Assembly: GCF_006704125.1 (NCBI RefSeq) | Contig: NZ_VIGH01000004.1 | Location: forward strand, 62,001 to 126,000 | Direction: 5' to 3' | Source: Rhodococcus spelaei | GTDB taxonomy: Bacteria; Actinomycetota; Actinomycetes; Mycobacteriales; Mycobacteriaceae | Length of the DNA stretch: 64,000 nt | The notes under the pieces: generated by a model | Told to the model about the DNA's origin: nothing | Database searches by the model: none | What the model saw: the letters and a program-made list of their open reading frames with translations, nothing else | Program-made: the position numbers and the translations under genes | Shown here: in pieces, positions 51,005-59,845 of the stretch | Position numbering within the stretch: the first letter of the stretch is position 1 | Layout: the number at the start of each line of letters is the position of its first letter

Positions 51005-51724
51005 TCAGCGGGGCGGGGCGGGGATGGTGGTCGGGACCTCGAGTGTGACGGAGTACCGGTCCTCGAGGTTCTGTCGGAACTCGTCCTGGCAGCGCTGCAG
51101 TTCGGTCTGGTTGTTGCCTGCGTCCCGCACGCAGTCCACGTAGTCGCGGCCGCCCACCCGGTTGAAGATTCCGATGCCGACCACGATCAGCACGATCGTG
51201 ATGATGATCGCGGCGATGCCGAGCAGGATGCCCGCCAACGACATTCCGCCGTTGGTGGCGGTCTGCTTCTTGAACTGCGACCGGCCGATCAGACCGAGGA
51301 TCAGTGCGAGGACACCGAAGACGAAGCCGCCGATGATCGTCCACACCGTGACGATGCCGAGGATGCCCACGATCAGGGCCGCGATGCCCATGCCGTTGCG
51401 GGGTGCGATCGGCGCTGCGCCGGGATAGGGCTGAGCCGCGTACTGCTGGCCGCCCGGATACGGAGGCTGGCCGCCGGGGTACTGCTGGCCGCCGGGATAT
51501 TGCGGGCCGCCGGGGTACTGGGGTGGTCCGCCGGGATACGACGGTTGCCCACCCGGGTATTGCTGCCCGGCCGGGTACTGGGGCGGGCCGCCGGGATACG
51601 GGGGCTGGGCACCGGGATACGGCTGCTGACCGAACTGTGGCCCGTCCGGCGGCTGACCCCCGGGTGGCCTGGACTCCTCGGGACGGTCGGGCTCGTCGGG
51701 AGGGTTGGGCGGCGGAGTCGTCAT
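51005..51724 (-). CDS. DUF4190-type membrane protein with PGG-repeat N-terminus
   Basis: 239 residues. An N-terminal Pro/Gly/Gln/Tyr-rich cytosolic region (about 1-115) has many PYPGG and QYPGG repeats. Two membrane helices follow with the DUF4190 layout (MGIAALIVGILGIVTVWTII; GGMSLAGILLGIAAIIITIV around a GLIGRSQFKK loop), then a short extracytoplasmic domain with two Cys (YVDCVRDAG, LQRCQDEF). The ATG at 51724 follows GAGGAGAACTG. Such proteins are common in actinobacteria; the PGG-repeat region may mediate protein contacts or condensates. Function unknown. Confidence 0.82.
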   Translation of the reverse strand: MTTPPPNPPDEPDRPEESRPPGGQPPDGPQFGQQPYPGAQPPYPGGPPQYPAGQQYPGGQPSYPGGPPQYPGGPQYPGGQQYPGGQPPYPGGQQYAAQPYPGAAPIAPRNGMGIAALIVGILGIVTVWTIIGGFVFGVLALILGLIGRSQFKKQTATNGGMSLAGILLGIAAIIITIVLIVVGIGIFNRVGGRDYVDCVRDAGNNQTELQRCQDEFRQNLEDRYSVTLEVPTTIPAPPR

Positions 51725-51834
51725 CAGTTCTCCTCGGGCGTGAACCGTGGGCACCAGACAAGCGATCGTCCCCGCAGACTAGCCCGCAAATGCCCGACGC
51801 GTCCGGATTCGTCGGCCCGCGCCAACGACCGAAC

Positions 51835-51881
51835 GGGGGCTCACGGTCGATTCGGTGGTGCGATATCGACCATGAGCCCCC
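51835..51881 (-). terminator. 16-bp hairpin downstream of secreted hypothetical gene
   Basis: GGGGGCTCACGGTCGA (51835-51850) pairs with TCGACCATGAGCCCCC (51866-51881) with one mismatch and a 15-base loop. It lies 23 bases after the minus-strand stop at 51905 and is the likely terminator; no U run. Confidence 0.72.
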
Positions 51882-51904
51882 GCTCAAGGGTTTCGGGGTG
51901 TCGG

Positions 51905-52591
51905 CTACGAGCTGCCGAGCAGGTTCTCGAGGCTGCCAGCGGTGCCGAGCGTGCTGCCGAAGGAGCTGCCGTTGCCCCCGCTGCCGGAGGAGCTGCCGTT
52001 GTCGGAGCTGCCCGCGCTGCCGGTGCCGTTGTCGCCGCCCTTACCGATCTGGAAGTTGCGGACGTAGAACGTCGAACTCGACCCCGACTGGTCGATGCAG
52101 TTCGTCAGAGCCCCGTACGGGCCGTCGGCGAGACCGGTGAGCGACGCGGTGGCGGACTTCGCGGCGTCCGCGACGTTGCTGACGAAGGTGATCGTGGGTT
52201 CGAAGGTCGGGGTGACCGCCGGATCCGCGGACGTCGTCACCTTCGGGTACACCATTGCGGAGTAGTCGCCGGCAGCGACTCCGGTGGCGGTGAGGGGGCT
52301 CGCCTGCGGGCCCTTCGCGTAGTCGTCGAGCGACTTCTGCAGCGCCTTGGCGTCCAGCGATCCCTTCACCACGAACGGAGACATGCAGAACACGTTCGCA
52401 TCCGCGGGTGCGGTGACCACGACCTTCGCGTCGCTGCCGGTGACCTCGACGGTCAGGGCCGGGGAGTTCTCGACCACCTTGAAGGTCGGCGCGATCGGCT
52501 CGGCGCCGGCGACGGCCGGCGCGGCGAGCACGCTCCCGGCGAGAATTCCCATGCCTGCCAGGGCGATCCGGGTGGTGGTCTGTGCCTTCAT
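51905..52591 (-). CDS. Secreted hypothetical protein, Ser/Gly-rich C-terminus
   Basis: 228 residues. Sec signal peptide about 1-31 (ALAGMGILAGSVLAAPAVAG). A beta-rich mature domain (about 32-170; ALTVEVTGSDAKVVVTAPAD, ITFVSNVADAAKSATASLTG) contains two Cys (VFCMSP, TNCIDQ), followed by a Ser/Gly/Asn-rich tail (about 175-228). Not recognised. The mature domain pattern resembles small secreted proteins of mycolata without known role. The start at 52591 follows AAGGGAGACGC. Confidence 0.75.
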   Translation of the reverse strand: MKAQTTTRIALAGMGILAGSVLAAPAVAGAEPIAPTFKVVENSPALTVEVTGSDAKVVVTAPADANVFCMSPFVVKGSLDAKALQKSLDDYAKGPQASPLTATGVAAGDYSAMVYPKVTTSADPAVTPTFEPTITFVSNVADAAKSATASLTGLADGPYGALTNCIDQSGSSSTFYVRNFQIGKGGDNGTGSAGSSDNGSSSGSGGNGSSFGSTLGTAGSLENLLGSS

Positions 52592-52708
52592 GCGTCTCCC
52601 TTGTTGATCGTCCGCGGTATCCGACGGACAGAGTGCCGCGCCCACCGTAGAGGAGATTGCCGCCGCTGTCTGTCGTTCAAGGGAGGTAAAAGACGCCAGG
52701 TCAACGGT

Positions 52709-53614
52709 TTAACGCAACTGGACGCTGGCCGCGGCCCGGGCCAGGAGCCGGCCGGTCGCGTCGGTGAGCGTCGTCTCGACGAGGGCGAGCCTGCGCCCGG
52801 CCCGCACGACCGCGGACTCGACGCGGACGGCACCGCCGTCGATGGTGGGGGAGCGCACGAAATCGATCCGCAGATCGAGCGCGCGGTAGTCCTGCCCGGG
52901 CGCAGTCAGGGTCTGCGCGGTGAGCCCGGTCAGCAGGTCGGACGTGGCGATCAGGTTGCCGCCCTGCACGGAGCCCAGGTAGTTCGCCATCCAGGGCTGC
53001 GGGGTGAACTCGGCGACCACCCGGCCGTGCTCGACCGCGGCCAGTTCGACCCCGAACAGACCGGCCAGCGGACCCCGCGCCACGGCGCCCGAGGCAACTG
53101 CCGTCACCACGTCGAGGCCCGGGAGGTCGGCGAACTCCGCCGGGTCGGTGACGGGTTCGGCGGTCGGGACCGGGAGCGGATCGCCGCCGAAGACCGTGTC
53201 GGCATGCGTTGCGCCGCGGCTGACGACGACCGATCGGGCGGTGAGCACGGCCAACGGCTGTCCGTCCGGCCCGGTGACGTCGCCTGCCGACAGCCCGATG
53301 CCGGTGTCGAGGTCGAGGTGGACCACGTGACCGCGAGCGACGAGCTCGCCGTGGTCGGGCAGTGGCGCCGCGAGCGCCGCGGTGACCTGCGACAGGACTG
53401 TCTGGGTCCCGGCCGGCACGGACCGTCCTGCGGCGCTGCCGGGTACGGCGTCGACGAGAACACCGATCGACCCGAGAATGGTGCGCCCGCGGTGGTCGTG
53501 GAACCGCGGGCCGACCGCCTGGGCGTAGTGGGTGTGCCCGGGCTCGGACTCGCCGCGGCGCGCGCCCATCAGGGTCATCAGTCGGTCGGTCGGGGGCGCG
53601 GCGGTGGCGGTCAT
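52709..53614 (-). CDS. Double-hotdog PaaI-type thioesterase, paralogue 1
   Basis: 301 residues, two hotdog domains. The C-terminal one (about 170-300) has the PaaI/HGG layout: FTPQPWMANYLGSVQGGNLI (the catalytic-loop region), TLTAPGQDYRALDLRIDFVR and AVVRAGRRLALVETTLTDA. The N-terminal one has GPRFHDHRGRTILGSIGVLV. Members hydrolyse acyl-CoA thioesters in the cytosol. It is closely related to the gene at 53823-54737, sharing SVQGG, LxIDFVRSP and VVRAGRR blocks: a tandem duplication. Substrate unknown. Confidence 0.82.
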   Translation of the reverse strand: MTATAAPPTDRLMTLMGARRGESEPGHTHYAQAVGPRFHDHRGRTILGSIGVLVDAVPGSAAGRSVPAGTQTVLSQVTAALAAPLPDHGELVARGHVVHLDLDTGIGLSAGDVTGPDGQPLAVLTARSVVVSRGATHADTVFGGDPLPVPTAEPVTDPAEFADLPGLDVVTAVASGAVARGPLAGLFGVELAAVEHGRVVAEFTPQPWMANYLGSVQGGNLIATSDLLTGLTAQTLTAPGQDYRALDLRIDFVRSPTIDGGAVRVESAVVRAGRRLALVETTLTDATGRLLARAAASVQLR

Positions 53615-53661
53615 GTCGTCTTCTCTATCACCCGCTCCGGGGCCGTCCCGCCGGTGGCCCG

Positions 53662-53745
53662 TCAGTGCGCGACCATCCCGCCGTCCGCGATGATCACCTG
53701 CCCGGTGATGAAACTGCCCGCGTCGGAGCGCTCGACGAGGCGGTC
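53662..53745 (-). pseudogene. C-terminal remnant of a short-chain dehydrogenase
   Basis: Between the two thioesterase genes a minus-strand frame ends SDAGSFITGQVIIADGGMVA H, then stop. S-x-(Y/F)-ITGQ...DGG is the signature C-terminus of SDR oxidoreductases. Upstream in the same frame the SDR likeness fades within about 10 residues and no Rossmann or YxxxK motif is found, so only the last 25-30 codons survive. It is likely debris from the duplication or a deletion. Confidence 0.65.
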
Positions 53746-53822
53746 GCCACCTTCGCGCCGTCCACATCCACGGAGGGAGTGCCGCGGGTCGGCGCGGCCG
53801 GTGCCGCGCGTCGAGGCGTGAG

Positions 53823-54737
53823 CTACGGCCGGCCCAGCTGCGCACTCGAACCGGATCGGGCGAGCAGCATGCCGCCGGCGTCGACCAGTCGGGTCTCGAT
53901 CAGCACGATCCGGCGACCGGCCCGCACCACCTCGGCCTCGACCCGGATCGGCGGGCCGTCGACGGCGGGGGAGCGGACGAAGTCGATCTTCAGGTCCAGC
54001 AGTCGGTACGACTGCCCGGCGGTGGTCAGCGTCTGGGCGGTGAGTCCGGTGGTCAGCGCCGCGGCGGCGAAGAGCATGCCGCCCTGTACCGAGCCGACCT
54101 GATTGCTCATCCAGGGCGCGGGGATGAACCGCGCGGAAATCGTTGTGTCGAAGACGGATTCGACGTCCAAGCCGACAAGGCCGGCGAGCGGTCCGCGAGC
54201 GAGGGTGCCGGCGGCGATGCCGTCCACGACGGCGCGCCCGTCGAGTCCGATCAGGGACTCCGGTTCCGCCGGTTCCGGGTCCGGTATCACCAGGGTGGCG
54301 GCGGGACCGATGTGGACGTCGTCCTGCGCGGCGCGGGTGACGATGACGCTGCGGGCGAGCAGGCTCACCGCGGTGGCACCGTCCTCGGTGACCACGCGGC
54401 CCGAGGACAGTCCGGTGCCCGCGTCGAGGTCGAGGTGCTCGATGCGGGCCCGCGCGGTGAGCGTCCCGACCTCGGGGAGTGGGGCGGCGACGGCGGCGGT
54501 CAGTTGGGAGACGACCGTCCGGTTGCCGTGGGGAACCGAAGCGAAGAACGCGCCGGCCACCGCGGAATCGGCGAGGACGCCGACCGAGGCCAGGCCGGAC
54601 AGTCCGCGGTGGTCGTGGAACCGCGGGCCGGCTTCGCCCTCGAGATCGGTGCCAGCCGGGGACATGGCGAGCACGCGGACCCCCATCATCGTGTTCAGGG
54701 GGTCGACGCCGCGCGGGCGCGTTGCGGATGCGGTCAT
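53823..54737 (-). CDS. Double-hotdog PaaI-type thioesterase, paralogue 2
   Basis: 304 residues, same two-domain plan as the neighbour at 52709-53614: GPRFHDHRGLSGLASVGVLA in the N-terminal hotdog and FIPAPWMSNQVGSVQGGMLF, LLDLKIDFVRSPAVDG and EVVRAGRRIVLIETRLVDAG in the C-terminal one. Presumed acyl-CoA thioesterase. Divergence between the copies suggests separate substrates. It ends 78 bases before the SDR remnant and lies downstream of the pirin gene on the same strand. Confidence 0.82.
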   Translation of the reverse strand: MTASATRPRGVDPLNTMMGVRVLAMSPAGTDLEGEAGPRFHDHRGLSGLASVGVLADSAVAGAFFASVPHGNRTVVSQLTAAVAAPLPEVGTLTARARIEHLDLDAGTGLSSGRVVTEDGATAVSLLARSVIVTRAAQDDVHIGPAATLVIPDPEPAEPESLIGLDGRAVVDGIAAGTLARGPLAGLVGLDVESVFDTTISARFIPAPWMSNQVGSVQGGMLFAAAALTTGLTAQTLTTAGQSYRLLDLKIDFVRSPAVDGPPIRVEAEVVRAGRRIVLIETRLVDAGGMLLARSGSSAQLGRP

Positions 54738-54803
54738 TCGTCCTCAGTAGCAGGCTGCGGGCGTCGCGAACAGCGCCGGTCCCGGCCGCCGGGACGAGGG
54801 TTC

Positions 54804-55577
54804 TCAGCCGCCCAGGCGGGCGTGCATTTCCCAGACCAGTACTTCGGCGGGCGCGTCGGCGGACAGCCGCTGGCCTCCCGTCGCGGTGAAGCGCACCGCG
54901 TCGCCCTCGGACAGTCGGCCGGCACCCTCGAGCGTGACCTCGCCCTCCGCGACGAACAGGTGCAGGTACGGCGACTCCGGCAGGGTCACGGCGTCGCCTG
55001 CCTGCATCCGCGCGACGTAGAGCGCGGCATCGGAGTTCGCGATCCCGATCGCGGACTGACCGCGGTGCTTTCGCATCCCGGAGGCCACCGGCACCAGGCC
55101 ACCGCGCATCAACTCGCCGTCGATCTCGAGCTGTTCGTAGCCGGGCGTGACGCCCGACTCGTCGGGCAGCACCCACATCTGGATGAAGCGAACCGGCTCG
55201 GCGTGCTCGGGACTCTCGGCTCCCGCGAGCCGCCAGGAGTCGTTCTTCTCGGAGTGCAGGATCCCGGTGCCCGCACTCATCCGCTGGGCAAGGCCCGGGT
55301 AGATGACGCCGGAATGGCCGATCGAGTCCTGGTGCACGAGCGATCCCCGCAGCACCCAGGTGACGATCTCCATGTCCCGGTGCGGGTGCGTCTCGAAGCC
55401 CTGACCGGGCGAGACGATGTCGTCGTTGTTGACCATCAGCACGCCGTGATGGGTGTTGTCGGGATCGTAATGCTGGCCGAAGGAGAACGAATGCTTCGAG
55501 TCGAGCCAGGAGACCCGGGTCTTGAGTCGATCGCCTGCGCGGTGGATGTCGACGTGCGGGGTGGTCAGTGCCGTCAT
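54804..55577 (-). CDS. Pirin-family bicupin protein (YhaK/YhhW type)
   Basis: 257 residues, two cupin domains. The N-terminal metal site is visible: FETHPHRDMEIVTWVLRGSL followed by QRMSAGTGILHSE (His, His, His, Glu). Pirins of this type show quercetin dioxygenase activity in vitro or act as redox-sensitive regulators; the in vivo role is open. The ATG at 55577 follows GAGGAGGCCCC-like sequence. It is divergent from the UBP-finger gene, with a second pirin gene beyond it. Confidence 0.87.
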   Translation of the reverse strand: MTALTTPHVDIHRAGDRLKTRVSWLDSKHSFSFGQHYDPDNTHHGVLMVNNDDIVSPGQGFETHPHRDMEIVTWVLRGSLVHQDSIGHSGVIYPGLAQRMSAGTGILHSEKNDSWRLAGAESPEHAEPVRFIQMWVLPDESGVTPGYEQLEIDGELMRGGLVPVASGMRKHRGQSAIGIANSDAALYVARMQAGDAVTLPESPYLHLFVAEGEVTLEGAGRLSEGDAVRFTATGGQRLSADAPAEVLVWEMHARLGG

Positions 55578-55771
55578 GGGGCCTCCTCTTTGGTGCTTCG
55601 ATTTTCAACAGTACGGAGGTCCGCAGCAATGGCCGTACGGTTGACCGTCCCGATGCGCGAACGATGCCGATCGGGGTCGTAACCGTGAGGTATCCGCGAC
55701 CTGTTGCGGCGGTCGTCGTCGCCAACGACGATCGGTGACGAACCGTGAACCCGACCGTGAACGGAGACACC

Positions 55772-56119
55772 ATGTCCCAGATTCCGGGTATCGATCCGTC
55801 CGTCCCGCCGAGCGGCGCGGGATGCGCCGACTGCGAGGCGACGGGCGGGTGGTGGGTGCACCTGCGGCGGTGCGCCCAGTGTGGCCATGTCGGCTGCTGC
55901 GACTCGTCGCCCTCGCAGCATGCGAGCGCGCACGCCGCGGCCAGCGGGCATCCCGTGGTCCGCAGCTTCGAACCGGGCGAGGACTGGTTCTGGAACTACC
56001 GGACGCAGGCGTACGCCGAGGGTCCCGAACTGGTCCCGCCGCAGCACCACCCGATCGAGCAGTCGGTGCCGGGACCACGGGAGCGGGTACCGCAGGACTG
56101 GCCCGATCACGTCCACTGA
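55772..56119 (+). CDS. UBP-type zinc-finger protein
   Basis: 115 residues. The zinc-binding residues of a ZnF-UBP domain are seen: CADCEATGG, LRRCAQCGHVGCCDSS, then QHASAHAAASGHPVVRSFEP and the closing EDWFWNY. In eukaryotes this finger binds the C-terminus of ubiquitin; bacterial stand-alone versions are common in actinobacteria and lack a known partner. Start ATG at 55772 after GGAGACACC; an upstream GTG at 55745 is in frame. It sits between two pirin genes, a linkage worth noting. Confidence 0.87.
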   Translation: MSQIPGIDPSVPPSGAGCADCEATGGWWVHLRRCAQCGHVGCCDSSPSQHASAHAAASGHPVVRSFEPGEDWFWNYRTQAYAEGPELVPPQHHPIEQSVPGPRERVPQDWPDHVH

Positions 56120-56133
56120 CCGCGCCCGGTCAG

Positions 56134-57099
56134 CTACGTCAGCGTCTCGTGGGCGGCCGGGACGGACCCGAGCCGGCCGGCCTGGAAGTCCTCGAACGCC
56201 TGGATCACCTCGGCCTTGGTGTTCATCACGAATGGGCCCGCCATTGCGACGGGTTCGCGGATCGGCTTGCCGCCGAGGACGAAGACCTCGAGGGACTCGG
56301 TCCGCGAGTCCTGGGTGTCCGCCGCAGCGATCGTGATGGTGTCGCCGCGTCCGAAGACGGTCATCTGCCCCGATCGGACCGGCCGCCGCTCGGCGCCGAC
56401 CAGTCCGTCGCCCGCGAGTACGTAGGCGAGCGCGTTGAACTCGGGATTCCACGGGAGGGTGAGGCTCGCGCCCGGCGCGATGGTGGCGTGCACCAGTGAG
56501 ATCGGGGTGTAGGTGGAGCCGGGGCCGTGGTGGCCGTCGACCTCGCCGGCGATGACGCGAACGAGCGCGCCGCCGTCGGGGGAGGAGAGCAGTGCGACCT
56601 TGTGGCCGGTGATGTCCTGGTAGCGGGGTGCTGCCATCTTGTTGTCGCGCGGCAGGTTCACCCACAGCTGCACGCCGTGGAAGAGGCCGCCGGTCATCAC
56701 CAGCTGCTCGGGCGGAGCCTCGATGTGCAGGATGCCGCCGCCCGCGGTCATCCACTGGGTGTCGCCGCCGCTGATGACGCCGCCGCCACCGTTGGAGTCC
56801 TGGTGCTCCATGGTCCCGTCGATCATGTAGGTGACGGTCTCGAAGCCGCGGTGCGGATGCCAGGGCGTGCCCTTGGGTTCGCCGGGCGCGTAGTTGACCT
56901 CACCCATCTGGTCCATGTGGATGAACGGGTCGAGGTACTTCAGGTCGACGCCCGCGAATGCGCGGCGGACCGGGAAGCCCTCTCCCTCGTAGCCCTTGGG
57001 GGCGGTCGTCACGGACAGCACGGGACGCGCGGTGGCATCGGGTGCGGGCTCGGCGATGCGGGGCAGCGCGAGGATGTTGTCGACGGTCACGGCGGGCAT
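56134..57099 (-). CDS. Pirin-family bicupin protein
   Basis: 321 residues, canonical pirin length. N-terminal cupin with DPFIHMDQMGEVNYAPGEPK, WHPHRGFETVTYMIDGTMEH and MTAGGGILHIEAPPEQ gives the His3-Glu metal site; the C-terminal cupin includes LPWNPEFNALAYVLAGDG. Distinct in length from the other pirin at 54804-55577. The promoter region 57100-57140 contains GTTGATTGTTCAACTAGTTCA-like symmetry (TTGAACAATCAAC), perhaps an operator for an unlinked regulator. Convergent with the UBP-finger gene (14 bases). Confidence 0.88.
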   Translation of the reverse strand: MPAVTVDNILALPRIAEPAPDATARPVLSVTTAPKGYEGEGFPVRRAFAGVDLKYLDPFIHMDQMGEVNYAPGEPKGTPWHPHRGFETVTYMIDGTMEHQDSNGGGGVISGGDTQWMTAGGGILHIEAPPEQLVMTGGLFHGVQLWVNLPRDNKMAAPRYQDITGHKVALLSSPDGGALVRVIAGEVDGHHGPGSTYTPISLVHATIAPGASLTLPWNPEFNALAYVLAGDGLVGAERRPVRSGQMTVFGRGDTITIAAADTQDSRTESLEVFVLGGKPIREPVAMAGPFVMNTKAEVIQAFEDFQAGRLGSVPAAHETLT

Positions 57100-57200
57100 G
57101 GTGGCTCCTCCGGTCTTGTAGTTGATTGTTCAACTAGTTCACACTAGCTCAACGCTGGACAAGCGGAGGTATTCCCGAGTTCCTGACGAGCGCACACAAG

Positions 57201-57248
57201 CTGTCGCGATCACACCCGTACTGCGTTCTTTGCCAGGGTGATCGCGAC
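57201..57248. repeat. Dispersed CTGTCGC palindromic element, copy B
   Basis: GTCGCGATCAC (57203-57213) pairs perfectly with GTGATCGCGAC (57238-57248) around a 24-base loop containing CCCGTACTGCG. Its left end CTGTCGCGATCACACCCGT parallels copy A at 37072. It lies 40 bases after the stop of the 57289-57615 gene and may end its transcript before the pirin gene. Confidence 0.65.
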
Positions 57249-57288
57249 GAAAGGGGTGTGCCGACGGGCGCGAGCGTCGACTGGCGGA

Positions 57289-57615
57289 CTACGCCCTGGC
57301 CGCGACGGGGCGCCCGGCCTGCTGATGCCGATCCAGGATCATCCGGAGTCCCGGGTGGCGGGCGGCGAGCTCGTGCCAACTGTCGCTGGGCAGGTCGCTG
57401 ACGTCGAACATGTCGTCGACCTGGGCCTGTGCCATCCGGTCCCAGTGGTGCTGCAACGCCCGCAGCAGGTCGGTCCGGTCGTCGAAGACCTCGGCGTACC
57501 GCGGGTTCCACGGCAGGACGCCGGTGGGGGTCCGCTCGATGTCGTCGCAGATCTCGAGCAGCAACTGGACGCGCTCGCGGGTGCGAGTCGGCGCGAACGG
57601 GCGGGTGGTGTTCAT
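57289..57615 (-). CDS. Hypothetical protein, 108 residues
   Basis: Not recognised. Soluble, mostly helical, with many charged residues and a Trp/His-rich centre (RALQHHWDRMAQAQVDDMFD; SWHELAARHPGLRMILDRH). No signal peptide or metal cluster is evident. The ATG at 57615 has GAGGAGCCGATC upstream, and codon usage is typical of the window, so it is probably a real gene. It is divergent from the two-component system that starts at 57803. Confidence 0.65.
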   Translation of the reverse strand: MNTTRPFAPTRTRERVQLLLEICDDIERTPTGVLPWNPRYAEVFDDRTDLLRALQHHWDRMAQAQVDDMFDVSDLPSDSWHELAARHPGLRMILDRHQQAGRPVAARA

Positions 57616-57802
57616 GATCGGCTCCTCGAGTGCGTCGGTGTTTCGATGTGCCCAACGCTATGGACTGACCGCCGCCGAGTCGTCGTGCCGGAGGAGGGAC
57701 CTGCCCTGCGACCGCCGCAGGGACCGGACTGCGACCACGGTAGGAGTGCGACTGCTTCTCCAGAGGGATCCGCTCGCCGGGTTTGCTCCCTACGCTGAGG
57801 GG

Positions 57803-59023
57803 GTGGGCGTACTGGTCTGGTGGCGGTCGCGATACGAAAGTCGGGCACCCGAGCGGGTGCGCGACTACCCGTGGTGGCTGCCGACCTGCATGACGCTGAT
57901 CACGATCGTGGTCGCGGTGATCGCCGTCGCGCAGCGCGGGGACCTGATTCCGCCGGGGCCCGCGGCGCTGGCCGGGCTGATCACCGTCGTCCCCGGCGTG
58001 AGCCAGCTGATCACCGCCAGGGTGTGGCCGCCGATGCTCATGACGGCCACGACGATCGGTGGCGTCGTGTGGCTGCTGCTCGATCCGGTGCAGCAGGACT
58101 TCGCGCCGGTGCTGCTGATGGTGATGGTCGGGACGGTAACGGCAACCGCCGGGGCCTGGTGGGGACTCGCCGCGAGCGTCGCGAGCATCGGCACCCTGAT
58201 CACGGTGGCGGTCACGGCAGAGTTGGCGGATGTCGGGATCTACGTCGGCGGTGTGCTGCTCGGATTCGACGTCGGGTTCACGATGCTGTGGCAGAACCGG
58301 GCCCTCGAGGCGGAGCGCAGCGGCCGGCGGGCCGAGCGGGAACGGGCCACCGTCGCCGAGCGCCAGCGCATTGCCCGAGACATCCACGACGTGGTCGGTC
58401 ATTCGTTGAGCGTGACGCTGCTACACCTGACCGGTGCGCGGCACGCCCTGGAAACCGACCGCGACGTCGACGAGGCGATAGACGCCCTGCGGGACGCCGA
58501 GCGGATCGGCAGGGAGGCGATGGCCGACATCCGCCGCACAGTCGGACTGCTCGCGACCGAGGGGACCGAATCCGCCGCGCTGCCCGGCGTCGAGGACATC
58601 GCCGCACTGGTCGACACCATGCGGGGCGCGGGACTCTCGGTGAGCTACCGGACCGACGGTTCGCCGAACGTGACGCCGGGCACCGCCCTTGCGCTGTACC
58701 GCATCACCCAGGAGTCGCTCGCGAACGTGGCCAAGCACGCACCGACTTCTGCCGCGTCGGTCAGGTTGGAGTTCACTCCTGCGCAGGCTCGCGTGACGGT
58801 CGAGAACGGCCTGGCAGTGAGGCAGCACGGCCAGGGACGGTCCGGCTCGGGACTGACGGGCATGGCCGACCGTGCCGCCCAGCTCGGTGGCATCGTGCAG
58901 GCCGGCCCCGATCCCGAGGCACCGCGCTGGGTCGTCGACGCACGGCTTCCGACCGGAGTCGCCACCGCCATTGCAGACTGTCCGTGGAAGGTGGTGACCG
59001 GTGATGTCTACAGAGCCAAGTGA
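57803..59023 (+). CDS. Sensor histidine kinase (HisKA_3/NarX-DesK type)
   Basis: 406 residues. About five membrane helices in residues 25-160, then HisKA_3 with phospho-His in QRIARDIHDVVGHSLSVTLL, and a HATPase domain with ALYRITQESLANVAKHA and a degenerate G region (GRSGSGLTGMADRAAQLGG). GTG start at 57803 after a GAGGGG run. The response-regulator gene begins inside its last 20 bases, so the pair is translationally coupled. The stimulus is unknown; the MMPL gene downstream suggests envelope or lipid stress. Confidence 0.88.
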   Translation: MGVLVWWRSRYESRAPERVRDYPWWLPTCMTLITIVVAVIAVAQRGDLIPPGPAALAGLITVVPGVSQLITARVWPPMLMTATTIGGVVWLLLDPVQQDFAPVLLMVMVGTVTATAGAWWGLAASVASIGTLITVAVTAELADVGIYVGGVLLGFDVGFTMLWQNRALEAERSGRRAERERATVAERQRIARDIHDVVGHSLSVTLLHLTGARHALETDRDVDEAIDALRDAERIGREAMADIRRTVGLLATEGTESAALPGVEDIAALVDTMRGAGLSVSYRTDGSPNVTPGTALALYRITQESLANVAKHAPTSAASVRLEFTPAQARVTVENGLAVRQHGQGRSGSGLTGMADRAAQLGGIVQAGPDPEAPRWVVDARLPTGVATAIADCPWKVVTGDVYRAK

Positions 59024-59693
59024 TTCCGCGGATCAGATACGCGTCCTACTCGTCGACGACCAGGAACTGGTGCGCTCGGGCCTGCGCCGAATCCTGCGCC
59101 CGCGAGACGGATTCGCCATCGTCGCGGAATGCACCGACGGCGACGAGGTGCTGGACGCGGCATCCGAGCACCCGGTCGACGTGGTCGTGATGGATCTGCG
59201 GATGAAGCGTGTCGGTGGCATCGAGGCCACCCGACTGTTGCGCCGTCGCGGCGACGATCCGCCGGTGCTGGTCCTCACGACCTTCGACGACGACGAATTG
59301 CTCTCCGGTGCGCTTCGGGCGGGGGCAGCCGGGTTCGTCCTCAAGGACGCCGGGGCAGAGGAGTTGATCCGTGCCGTCCGAGCCGTCGCCGGGGGCAGAT
59401 CCTGGCTCGACTCGGTGGTGACCGGTCGGGTGCTCGCCGCGTACCGATCGTCGCCGCCGGCGCACCCCACGGCCGAGGCCGCGCCCGAACGGCTGACGCC
59501 GCGCGAGAAGGACGTGCTGCGGCTGATCGGTCACGGGCACAGCAATTCCGAAATCGCCGACGCCCTGGTGATTTCCGAGCTCACCGTCAAGAGTCACATC
59601 GGCCGGATCTTCACCAAGCTCGACCTGAGGGACCGCGCCGCCGCCATCGTCTACTCCTTCGACCACCACATCGTGCGGCCCGGCACCAGCTGA
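59004..59693 (+). CDS. NarL/FixJ-family response regulator
   Basis: 229 residues: receiver with VLLVDDQELVRSGL, phospho-Asp in VVVMDLRMKRVGGIEATRLL, Thr in LVLTTFDDDELL and Lys in FVLKDAGAEELI, then LuxR helix-turn-helix (LTPREKDVLRLIGHGHSNSE, LVISELTVKSHIGRIFTKLD). It is phosphorylated by the kinase encoded immediately upstream. ATG 59004 is preferred; GTG 59001 is directly before it. The MMPL gene lies 152 bases downstream and is a likely target. Confidence 0.9.
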   Translation: MSTEPSDSADQIRVLLVDDQELVRSGLRRILRPRDGFAIVAECTDGDEVLDAASEHPVDVVVMDLRMKRVGGIEATRLLRRRGDDPPVLVLTTFDDDELLSGALRAGAAGFVLKDAGAEELIRAVRAVAGGRSWLDSVVTGRVLAAYRSSPPAHPTAEAAPERLTPREKDVLRLIGHGHSNSEIADALVISELTVKSHIGRIFTKLDLRDRAAAIVYSFDHHIVRPGTS

Positions 59694-59845
59694 CGGACGT
59701 GCGCCTCCTACCAGGGTAGGAGGGAGGTTTGCCACCGCGGCACGACGCCTCCGACACCCAGACGTCCTAACGTCGGTGGGGACACGAAATTCACCTAGCT
59801 GCGCACGAACCGTCGCAATCATCTTGCGGTGGAGGGGAGTTGGTT

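Noticed and set aside
51410-51615. Tandem repeat resembling a variable-number locus
   Set aside because: It encodes the PYPGG/QYPGG repeats of the DUF4190 protein and is common low-complexity coding DNA in this family.
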